Shown: positions 43,915-50,857 of the stretch, piece by piece
Layout: the number at the start of each line of letters is the position of its first letter
Numbering within the stretch: the stretch's first letter is position 1
Assembly (NCBI RefSeq): GCF_042677205.1
Contig: NZ_JBHTIU010000003.1
Location: 62,001 to 126,000 of the forward strand
Length of the DNA: 64,000 nt
Source of the DNA: Paenibacillus_L residui
GTDB lineage: Bacteria; Bacillota; Bacilli; Paenibacillales; NBRC-103111
Direction: 5' to 3'
Translations under genes and position numbers: made by a program
The notes under the pieces: generated by a model
Databases searched by the model: none
Told to the model about the DNA's origin: nothing
The model's input: the letters and a program-made list of their open reading frames with translations, nothing else

Positions 43915-44353
43915 TCTGAACGTTCCCTTAATTATGGGGGGGAGTATTTTTCAGAAAAAAAAGGAAAGAAAAGGAACCTTGCAGAATCTTTATATATGTT
44001 CCGTATATAATAGAAAACACTGGTTATAAAAGTGCTGTTTACCGGGACGTGCCGCAGGTTTCTATGTTTAAATGGAGAGATTCCCGGCAGCTGCTGCGGA
44101 ATTTCTCTGCGTTCTGAGACAATATTTCTAGGGAGGGAGGTTCGGCGTTGAAATGGCATCGGCAGATGAAATCAAGATAAATCAATCAGAGAGTCCCGGC
44201 AGGCGGTTATTAGGTCGCACGAATCTGGTTCAGAGCCTTGCCTTCATTATACGGGAGACAGGATAGCCATTTGGCGGCGACACCTTCCCAAGGCTGCCCG
44301 TCCTAGTTATGCCCGCACAATTTCTCATTTTCTTCACAAGGGGGATATATAAG
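43915..44353 (+). promoter_or_regulatory. Leader region of the two-component operon with a strong hairpin
   Basis: TATAAT at 44006-44011 is a -10 candidate (poor -35). A hairpin at 44075-44107 pairs ten bases (GAGAGATTCC with GGAATTTCTC), then a two-base bulge and GCAG/CTGC at the tip. It has no T run, so it is not a terminator. Right after it stands a very strong ribosome site, GGGAGGGAGG at 44131-44140, followed by short open frames. Confidence 0.45.
44153..44266 (+). CDS. Possible 37-residue small protein
   Basis: ATG 12 bases after GGGAGGGAGG opens a frame starting MASADEIKINQSESPGRRLL and ending RETG. In another frame TTG 44148, at a better spacing of seven bases, gives a 10-residue peptide (44148-44180). 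Only one of them is likely to be used. No similarity that I recognise. Such a strong ribosome site with no larger gene behind it suggests that something short is translated before the response regulator. Confidence 0.3.
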   Translation: MASADEIKINQSESPGRRLLGRTNLVQSLAFIIRETG

Positions 44354-45058
44354 ATGGATATCATGATTGTTGAAGATGAGGTAACGATTCGCGACGTGCT
44401 TAAATCTTATTTTATCAAAGAAGGTTGGAATGTGCATACTTCCGGTGATGGAAGGGAAGCCCTTCAGAAGGTTCAAACCTTCAAGCTGGATTTAATCGTT
44501 CTGGATTTGATGATTCCGGGCATGTCCGGGGAAGAACTGTGCAGGCAGATCCGTTCTATTTCTAATGTCCCTCTGATTATGCTGACTTCCAAGGCTCATG
44601 AAAGCGATACCATAAACGGGTTGAACCTGGGGGCTGATGATTACATTACGAAGCCGTTCCGGATGAAGGAAGTAATCGCCCGGATTAATGCGCTTCAACG
44701 CAGAATCAATTCGCTTTCCCCAACACCAAACCGCTTTATGAAATTTAATAACCGCCGTCTGATCGTAAATTTTGAAGCCAAGGATGTCTATGTGGAAGGC
44801 AGGCCAGCCAATTTGACATGTACGGAATTTAAAATTTTTAATCTGTTGGTTAAGAATCCGGGGAAAATATACAGCCGCCATGATTTGTCTTATGAAGTGC
44901 ACGGCTACCGGTTTATCGGGGACGGCAGGACCATGGACGCCCATATCAAGAACATTCGCCGCAAAATAGAGCCGGATCCCAAAAATCCCCAATACATAGT
45001 TACGAAGATCGGATCGGGCTATAAGTTCAATTATCAACCGGATGAAGATGTTGGATGA
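44354..45058 (+). CDS. OmpR-family response regulator
   Basis: 234 residues. Receiver domain with acidic pocket IVEDE, phosphoacceptor Asp51 in VLDLMIPGMSG and the Lys in YITKPFR. The C-terminal winged helix (about 130-230) shows LTCTEFKIFNLLVKNPGKIY and RTMDAHIKNIRRKIE. ATG 44354 has AGGGGG nine bases upstream; the frame is open from 44309. It overlaps the kinase gene by four bases. Target genes are unknown; the membrane protein gene after the kinase and the transporter locus downstream are candidates. Confidence 0.93.
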   Translation: MDIMIVEDEVTIRDVLKSYFIKEGWNVHTSGDGREALQKVQTFKLDLIVLDLMIPGMSGEELCRQIRSISNVPLIMLTSKAHESDTINGLNLGADDYITKPFRMKEVIARINALQRRINSLSPTPNRFMKFNNRRLIVNFEAKDVYVEGRPANLTCTEFKIFNLLVKNPGKIYSRHDLSYEVHGYRFIGDGRTMDAHIKNIRRKIEPDPKNPQYIVTKIGSGYKFNYQPDEDVG

Positions 45059-46431
45059 AGGGGAGGGGCCGGTTTATTCGAACCCGATGGGCGGCATTCG
45101 CGGCAGTATGGCTGACCTCGGCATTCGTTCTTGCAGGATTGTATGCTGTTCTGTCCCAACAAGGGAAATCCCTCTTGGAACGATATAAGGAGCAGTATTA
45201 CTCTGAACAAGCCTACAGAATGGCTTCCGTCGTCCGGACCTACTTAACCGAGGCCCCAACACCGGCTTCAATCCGGGAGAAGCTGGAGAGCACCTCCAGG
45301 TTGTTTTCAACCGCAGTTCGCTGCTACGGGCCCGATCAGGAAACGATTCTCTACGAATACAGCGGGAATCTCTCGGATTTCTCCATTCCGTCCGAAAGGT
45401 TGTATGAGGTACAGATTCCAGTGATAGTTAATGGCGGGGTGCAGGGATATATAAATGCTTATTTCGATAAGGCCGATGAATATCAGATCGCCTCACTTGC
45501 CAATTGGAAGCAGGATTCCGAGAGGAAGATGCAGCTTGCCTTCGCCGTTGCCCTGCTTGCCTCACTGCTGTTGAGCATCGTGATTTCCGGCAGACTGTCT
45601 GCTCCGTTACGCAATGGAAGCAGGCAGGTACAGCCGATTCTCAAAGGGGATCGGGACAAGAGGTTGATTCCGGAAGGAACAAGCGAGCTCAGGGAACTGT
45701 ATCGGACGATCAATGTTCTTATGGAGGATGTCAATCAACAGGAAATTTGGCGCAAGCGAATGCTGGTTGATTTGACACATGAGCTGAGGACGCCGCTGAC
45801 TTCGGTTTTATCGCGGCTTGAAGCCATTCTGGACGGGGTATATCCGAAGACGGAGGAACACCTGCAGAGCATGTACGACGAAATTGACAGGCTGTCCCGG
45901 CTGGTTGACAATATGGAAAAATTGTCCGAAGCGGAAACCGCCAGGTTCAAGCTGAACATTCAACGGGTGCAAATGACGAAGATCGTAAAAGGAATTCATG
46001 ATGCTTACTTATTCCTCGCCAAGGAAAAAAATATGAAATTTTTGTTTCATCATCCCAATACGCCTTGTATCGCGGAGGTGGACCCGGACCGGATCATTCA
46101 AATCCTGTCCAATATTATCTCTAACGCCATCAAATACACTCCTGACGGAGGCACCGTTGAGGTTGGCCTGTCCTCCAACGAATCGGAAACGCTGATTTAT
46201 TGCTCCGACAATGGAATTGGAATTTCCGAAGAGGATTTGCCGCATATTTTCAAAAGGTTTTTCCGCGCGGATCCATCCCGCTCCCGGGATATCGGGGGCT
46301 TGGGAGTAGGCCTCAGCATCGTTAAGGCATTGGTGGAAGCTCATGGGGGAACCATTGAGGTCAAAAGTCAAGTAGGCAGAGGATCGACGTTTCTGGTCCG
46401 TATCCCCCATGTCATACAGCGAATGCCATAA
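45055..46431 (+). CDS. Sensor histidine kinase
   Basis: 458 residues. TM1 about 11-33, extracytoplasmic sensor about 34-153, TM2 about 155-177 (LAFAVALLASLLLSIVISG), HAMP-like segment about 180-230, HisKA with His242 in DLTHELRTPLTS, and an ATPase domain with the N box NIISNAIKYTPDGG, DNGIGISEEDL and GGLGVGLSIVKALVEAHGG. The partner of the response regulator by overlap. The sensor domain shows no recognised ligand fold. Confidence 0.93.
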   Translation: MKGRGRFIRTRWAAFAAVWLTSAFVLAGLYAVLSQQGKSLLERYKEQYYSEQAYRMASVVRTYLTEAPTPASIREKLESTSRLFSTAVRCYGPDQETILYEYSGNLSDFSIPSERLYEVQIPVIVNGGVQGYINAYFDKADEYQIASLANWKQDSERKMQLAFAVALLASLLLSIVISGRLSAPLRNGSRQVQPILKGDRDKRLIPEGTSELRELYRTINVLMEDVNQQEIWRKRMLVDLTHELRTPLTSVLSRLEAILDGVYPKTEEHLQSMYDEIDRLSRLVDNMEKLSEAETARFKLNIQRVQMTKIVKGIHDAYLFLAKEKNMKFLFHHPNTPCIAEVDPDRIIQILSNIISNAIKYTPDGGTVEVGLSSNESETLIYCSDNGIGISEEDLPHIFKRFFRADPSRSRDIGGLGVGLSIVKALVEAHGGTIEVKSQVGRGSTFLVRIPHVIQRMP

Positions 46432-46470
46432 TCATTTTACCGAATAACGGCATCCGAACGGAGGGTATAC

Positions 46471-47244
46471 ATGATTTTTGTAAGGGCTTTCGACACATTG
46501 CGCCGTAATCCGTCGTTGCTGCTTTATCCTGCGTTAATGGATTCGGCCGGGCTTGCCGCCGGCTGGCTCGCCGTTGGATTTATCGGCACCTCCCAAATAT
46601 CGGTCAAGCTCATTCTCGATATGGGTCTTCCTTCGCTTGGCCATCTGATCAATGTTCCTATAATTATGAACTCGCCTGATTTTCTTAGTCGTCATGGCGG
46701 GGGGCCGGTTATAGGACTCGTCACTCTGTTGTTTCTCTTATTGACGGCACTGATGCAGGGAGGCTACATTGCATCTCTTGATAAAGCGCTGCGGGGTGAG
46801 CGGAGGAGTTTCCGGCAATTTCTCAAAGACGGGAGAAGGGCCTGGGTCCGCTTTATTTTGTTTTATATCATCGTAGCTCTGGCGAAGACCGCTGCAACGA
46901 CTTTGCTCGTTCTTATTTTCGGAGCGGTCGGTTTGTTTGCGTCCCTCGTTTTATTTCTCGCCCTGCGCATCCGGTACATTTATTTGGAGCTGGCAATGGT
47001 GGTTGATCATTTGAATATCGATACAGGCATGAGAAGAAGCCGTTTCTATTGGAAGGAAGCGCCTGCGGCTACGGCTGCGGTCGTCGGCATTTATTATGCT
47101 GTATCTGCACTGTTCAGCTTACTGCTGCATGCTTTTTGGCACCCCCTTGTTTTATGGGCAGGTGTTTGGCTGTATGCTTTCGTTATGACGGCTGTTCAAT
47201 TATCCTTCATGCTGATTATTCACCGCGTCCGGGAGGATGAGTGA
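46471..47244 (+). CDS. Integral membrane protein, unknown
   Basis: 257 residues with about five to six membrane segments, including VIGLVTLLFLLLTALMQGGY, FILFYIIVALAKTAATTLL and a C-terminal pair. A basic loop (LRGERRSFRQFLKDGRRAW) and RRSRFYWKEAP lie inside. The general plan resembles proteins annotated as glycerophosphoryl diester or YIP-like membrane domains, but I cannot assign it. GGAGGG precedes the ATG. Third gene of the two-component operon; a terminator follows. Confidence 0.8.
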   Translation: MIFVRAFDTLRRNPSLLLYPALMDSAGLAAGWLAVGFIGTSQISVKLILDMGLPSLGHLINVPIIMNSPDFLSRHGGGPVIGLVTLLFLLLTALMQGGYIASLDKALRGERRSFRQFLKDGRRAWVRFILFYIIVALAKTAATTLLVLIFGAVGLFASLVLFLALRIRYIYLELAMVVDHLNIDTGMRRSRFYWKEAPAATAAVVGIYYAVSALFSLLLHAFWHPLVLWAGVWLYAFVMTAVQLSFMLIIHRVREDE

Positions 47245-47323
47245 AGGAAGTCGCCGGTTGTAGGTCACGTTTGACACTTCGCATCCTTTTTTGGCTTCCC
47301 TTTCGAAGCGGTATGACTTTTGG

Positions 47324-47363
47324 AACCTCGCTGCCCATGGATTATGGGGGGTGAGGTTTTTTT
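47324..47363 (+). terminator. Terminator of the two-component operon
   Basis: AACCTC pairs with GAGGTT and, after a small internal loop, CCCAT with ATGGG; a run of seven Ts follows. About 80 bases after the stop codon. Confidence 0.85.
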
Positions 47364-47474
47364 GGCGCCAATAGATAATAAATCAAACTCCCTCAAACGT
47401 ATGCTAGCCAGCCCCTTGATATTACTTCCTCCAGTGGTGTTCCTACTCAAACATTTATCCCTTCGTCACGCGGC

Positions 47475-47500
47475 TTTGGACTATTATCCCCTTGACTCAG
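47475..47500 (-). repeat. Short dispersed repeat, copy A (inverted)
   Basis: Reverse complement reads CTGAGTCAAGGGGATAATAG then TCC, a variant of the consensus ACTGAG..AAGGGGATAACAGTC found near both ends of the transporter locus. Confidence 0.6.
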
Positions 47501-47511
47501 ACGAGTCCTAT

Positions 47512-47576
47512 GACCCGGTTTCCCCTCGGTAGGACCCCACCAACATCGCAGCAGTCAGGTCGACATAAACCGGGTC
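47512..47576. repeat. Inverted repeat, 10-bp arms, in a GC-rich structured stretch
   Basis: GACCCGGTTT (47512-47521) and AAACCGGGTC (47567-47576) are perfect complements enclosing 45 bases. Further small stems lie on both sides (GACTC-AGAC-GAGTC at 47494-47507; CTCTTCC-GGGAG near 47586). No open frame fits the whole block (about 47490-47650). It could be the remains of a mobile element or a structured RNA. Confidence 0.45.
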
Positions 47577-47674
47577 TCCTGAAACTCTTCCGGGAGTCCT
47601 CCGCCAACCGGCCGCAGACCGGGCAAAGCCTTCGGGAAAAAAATAGTGAATGATGCGGATCAAGCTTTTCTAGG

Positions 47675-47702
47675 TACTGAGCGGAAGGGATAACAGTCAG
47701 AA
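47675..47702 (+). repeat. Short dispersed repeat, copy B
   Basis: TACTGAGCGGAAGGGATAAC followed by AGTCAGAA; same family as copies at 63.3-64.0 kb. Confidence 0.75.
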
Positions 47703-47757
47703 GGGACGGAGAAGGAGATATCGGCATCATTATGAAGGAACGGCCAGGTATGAAGGA

Positions 47758-47784
47758 ACTGAGCAGAAGGGATAACAGTCAGAA
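47758..47784 (+). repeat. Short dispersed repeat, copy C
   Basis: ACTGAGCAGAAGGGATAACA followed by GTCAGAA, 83 bases after copy B. The rest of 47785-48222 holds no gene or clear promoter that I can support; AAGGAGG at its end is the ribosome site of the next gene. Confidence 0.75.
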
Positions 47785-48222
47785 AGAGGCTGTATATTAA
47801 TGAGGTACAACCAAGATCATGTGAGAAACTACGAAATAGGGTCACCCAGGTCAATTACGTTTTTGCTGTTGGACTTCACTAGTGCAACATCCTGTTGAGC
47901 GCCTTTTCCACAATGAATCGACAGCTTCAGAAAGGATGCCGGTGTCATTCCAAAATCATGCACTGTTTAAGGAGTTTTCTCTGTCCATTCGGACCTCTCT
48001 TCCCAAGAAACGAGGGGGGTCAAGCCGATGGAAATTCACACCGTCTTCACACCATTTTGGATAAAATCTATTTACATCCTTTTTGCCCTGCTATTTTGTA
48101 GATAATCGAGCATTAATACCGTGGAACGGAAAGAAAGCTAAACTTGATTGCTTTAGCTAATGGAGTGGGCTTGATCATCCTTATTAACCATCATGGAATG
48201 ATGAATTTTAAGGAGGACGTCA

Positions 48223-49590
48223 ATGAACAGAGTTCGAAAATCAGGCGGATTTCCTGCTTTGCTGGCCGTTGGTTTGTTGTCGGTTATCGTTTCTGGCTGC
48301 ACTGCCAATACAGGGATGGAGGGATCTGCCGATGAATCGGATATCTCAACCCCTCACGCAAACATGGGGACATCCGATGAAGGTCCCCAGGAGGAAGTTA
48401 CGATCCGGGTTCTGTACCCTTGGGGCCAAGGGGCTTTCGATGAACGATTTAAGGACATTGACGAGAAACTGCCCGATATTAGACTGGAGCTCATTGATTC
48501 CCGGGCCGAGCTGGAGCCGCTGCAGGAACTGAACGCCAAAAAAATAGTACCGGATCTCATTTTTGCCAATTGGGGCATCGAGCCGCTCATGGAGCTCGAA
48601 ATGATTGAGCCGTTGGACGCTCTGGCGGAACAATACGAATTCGATCTGGATAGGCTTGATCCGTCGATTATTGCGTTGTACCGGGCCTGGGATAAGGAAG
48701 GAAGGCTGATCGGAATGCCGACGTCGGCGGATAATTATGCTTTATTTTACAACAAGGAAGTATTCGACCTCTTCGGGGTTTCCTATCCGACAGATGATAT
48801 GACATGGAACGATGTACTCGATCTGGCCAAACGGCTGACAGCGGTGAAGGACGGAATCCAATACCGGGGGCTGGAAATGGGACCGGGCTTTACAGGTACG
48901 GAAGCGCTTGTCCCGCTTATGCAGTTGACGGTAAACTTGACGGATCCCGAGACGGGAGAGGTGCTCATATCGCAAGAGCCTGCCGTTCATAAATATATGG
49001 AATTAATGAAAGCGTTTTATAATATTCCGGGCCTGTATAACAGTGATCCGGAAGCCCGCAAGGATTATGAATTCACCAAGAACACGGTGGCCATGATTGT
49101 TTCCTGGCCAGGATATTTGCGCTGGGGAATCGGAGATCCGGACAAAGCCCGGTCGATCGATATTGCTCCGCTCCCGGTATGGCCGGAGCTCCCGGACATT
49201 GCGCCGACTCATTTTTCCCACCCCCTTATCCTAAATAAATATAGCGAAAACAAGGAGGCTGCCTTCCAGGTGCTGATGGAAGTAGCATCTGCGGATCATC
49301 AGACGGTGCTGGCTGAAATCGCGGATGGGTTGACGGTGCTTAATCAGCCGGAAATCAATGAGCGCTATGGGGCCAATTATGAAATCTTCGACGGCAAAAA
49401 TTTAAGCGCCTTCGTGGCCCGTACACCAGCGCTTCCCCCATCCAGAGTCAGTCCGTGGGATAAATACGTCGATATCGTCGGCCATCTGGCGGAGTTTGCC
49501 GAATCCGACATGAACATCCCCGAATTCCTGCGGGTAGTCCAGGAGAAGGCCGAAATGAGGATAGCCGAAGAAAAGTCCAGAAGAGAATGA
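48223..49590 (+). CDS. ABC transporter solute-binding lipoprotein, family 1
   Basis: 455 residues, signal peptide with lipobox VSGC (Cys at about residue 26), then a family 1 (sugar-type) binding fold. Visible: VTIRVLYPWGQGAFDERF, DLIFANWGIEPLMEL, GMPTSADNYALFYNKEVFD, KNTVAMIVSWPGYLRWG and an end segment of helices. Probably captures an oligosaccharide outside the cell for the permeases encoded downstream. AAGGAGG precedes the ATG. First gene of the nine-gene locus. Confidence 0.9.
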   Translation: MNRVRKSGGFPALLAVGLLSVIVSGCTANTGMEGSADESDISTPHANMGTSDEGPQEEVTIRVLYPWGQGAFDERFKDIDEKLPDIRLELIDSRAELEPLQELNAKKIVPDLIFANWGIEPLMELEMIEPLDALAEQYEFDLDRLDPSIIALYRAWDKEGRLIGMPTSADNYALFYNKEVFDLFGVSYPTDDMTWNDVLDLAKRLTAVKDGIQYRGLEMGPGFTGTEALVPLMQLTVNLTDPETGEVLISQEPAVHKYMELMKAFYNIPGLYNSDPEARKDYEFTKNTVAMIVSWPGYLRWGIGDPDKARSIDIAPLPVWPELPDIAPTHFSHPLILNKYSENKEAAFQVLMEVASADHQTVLAEIADGLTVLNQPEINERYGANYEIFDGKNLSAFVARTPALPPSRVSPWDKYVDIVGHLAEFAESDMNIPEFLRVVQEKAEMRIAEEKSRRE

Positions 49591-49663
49591 CCCTGCACGA
49601 AGCAGAAAGACATATGAAATCGGCAAGGTGAGAAACGAAACCGAGTTACAGGGAGGTTTACCA

Positions 49664-50782
49664 TTGGCCAGAATTTTGTTTAACCACGTTTACAAACGGT
49701 ATGGAAAATACAAAGAAGTCGCTGTGAAGGACTTTAATCTGGAAGTGGAGGATCAGGAATTTCTTGTGTTCGTCGGCCCTTCCGGCTGCGGGAAATCGAC
49801 GACGCTGAGAATGCTTGCCGGTCTGGAGGATATCTCCGAAGGGGAGATCTATATCGGGGACACCATCGTCAATAACTATCCGCCCAAAGACCGCGACATC
49901 TCCATGGTTTTCCAAAATTACGCCCTCTATCCGAATATGAGTGTCTATGAAAATATCGCTTTCGGTCTCAGGCTGCGCAAACAGCCGAAGCACGAAATCG
50001 ATCTGGCGGTCAAACGGGCGGCCCGTGTGCTGGAGATCGAAAACTATCTGGATCGCAAACCCCGGGAGCTATCGGGGGGACAAAGGCAGCGGGTCGCCCT
50101 GGGCCGTGCCATCGTCCGGACCCCTCAGGCTTTCCTGATGGATGAGCCGCTGTCCAATCTCGACGCACGGCTCCGGGTGCAGATGCGTTCGGAAATCATA
50201 AGTCTGCACCGCAAAATCGGAGTCACGATGATTTATGTCACTCACGATCAGGTAGAAGCGATGACGATGGGGGACCGGGTGGTGGTGATGAACCGGGGGG
50301 TCATTCAGCAGGTCGATACCCCCGAGCAGGTCTATAACAAGCCGGTCAATATGTTTGTGGCCAATTTTATCGGCAATCCTCCCATGAATTTTATAGACGG
50401 GCGGATCAGGGAGGAAGCGGGAAAGCTTGATTTCCATACGAACCGGTTCAAGCTGCGGCTTACAGAAAAGCAGGCGTATCACCTCCGCAAGGAAAATTTG
50501 GTGGATATGACCGTTGTCCTTGGAATTCGTGCGGAGAACATAAGCTTTGACGAGATCGTCATGGAAGCCTTCCCTGATTCCGTACTTACGGGTATTCTGC
50601 AGTTCAACGAATTTTTGGGCTCCGACCGCTACTACCATATGGATATTGGTACTGAGCAAACGCTGGTCGTACGGGCGCATCCGAGACATCATTACGATGA
50701 CGGAACTAAGGTGACCGTGGCGCTGGACATGAATAAAGCTTTGTTTTTTCATAAAACGACCGGGGTGCTGTTAACAGATTGA
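49664..50782 (+). CDS. Sugar ABC transporter ATPase, MsmK/UgpC type
   Basis: 372 residues. Walker A GPSGCGKST, Q loop VFQNYALYPNMSV, signature LSGGQRQRVALGRA, Walker B FLMDEPLSNLDA, H loop VTHDQVEAM, and a C-terminal OB-type regulatory domain (about 240-372) found in CUT1 sugar importers. TTG start with GGGAGG seven bases upstream; the frame is open from 49628. Most Bacillales sugar importers borrow one shared ATPase from elsewhere, so a dedicated ATPase inside the locus is notable. Confidence 0.94.
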   Translation: MARILFNHVYKRYGKYKEVAVKDFNLEVEDQEFLVFVGPSGCGKSTTLRMLAGLEDISEGEIYIGDTIVNNYPPKDRDISMVFQNYALYPNMSVYENIAFGLRLRKQPKHEIDLAVKRAARVLEIENYLDRKPRELSGGQRQRVALGRAIVRTPQAFLMDEPLSNLDARLRVQMRSEIISLHRKIGVTMIYVTHDQVEAMTMGDRVVVMNRGVIQQVDTPEQVYNKPVNMFVANFIGNPPMNFIDGRIREEAGKLDFHTNRFKLRLTEKQAYHLRKENLVDMTVVLGIRAENISFDEIVMEAFPDSVLTGILQFNEFLGSDRYYHMDIGTEQTLVVRAHPRHHYDDGTKVTVALDMNKALFFHKTTGVLLTD

Positions 50783-50857
50783 CCTTGGAGGTCTGGTGAA
50801 AGAAGGTACGAAGCGAATCATTTTATCACCCCATTATAGCGCGGAAGGAGGATACCG

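Noticed and set aside
47490..47650. Hammerhead-like ribozyme or group II intron remnant
   Set aside because: The conserved CTGATGA and CGAAA core boxes and a domain V hairpin are absent; only general stem-loops are present.
47320..48101. Several small frames (about 60-80 residues) between the two-component operon and the transporter locus
   Set aside because: They start in the terminator or repeats, lack ribosome sites, and share only peptides that are translations of the dispersed repeat.
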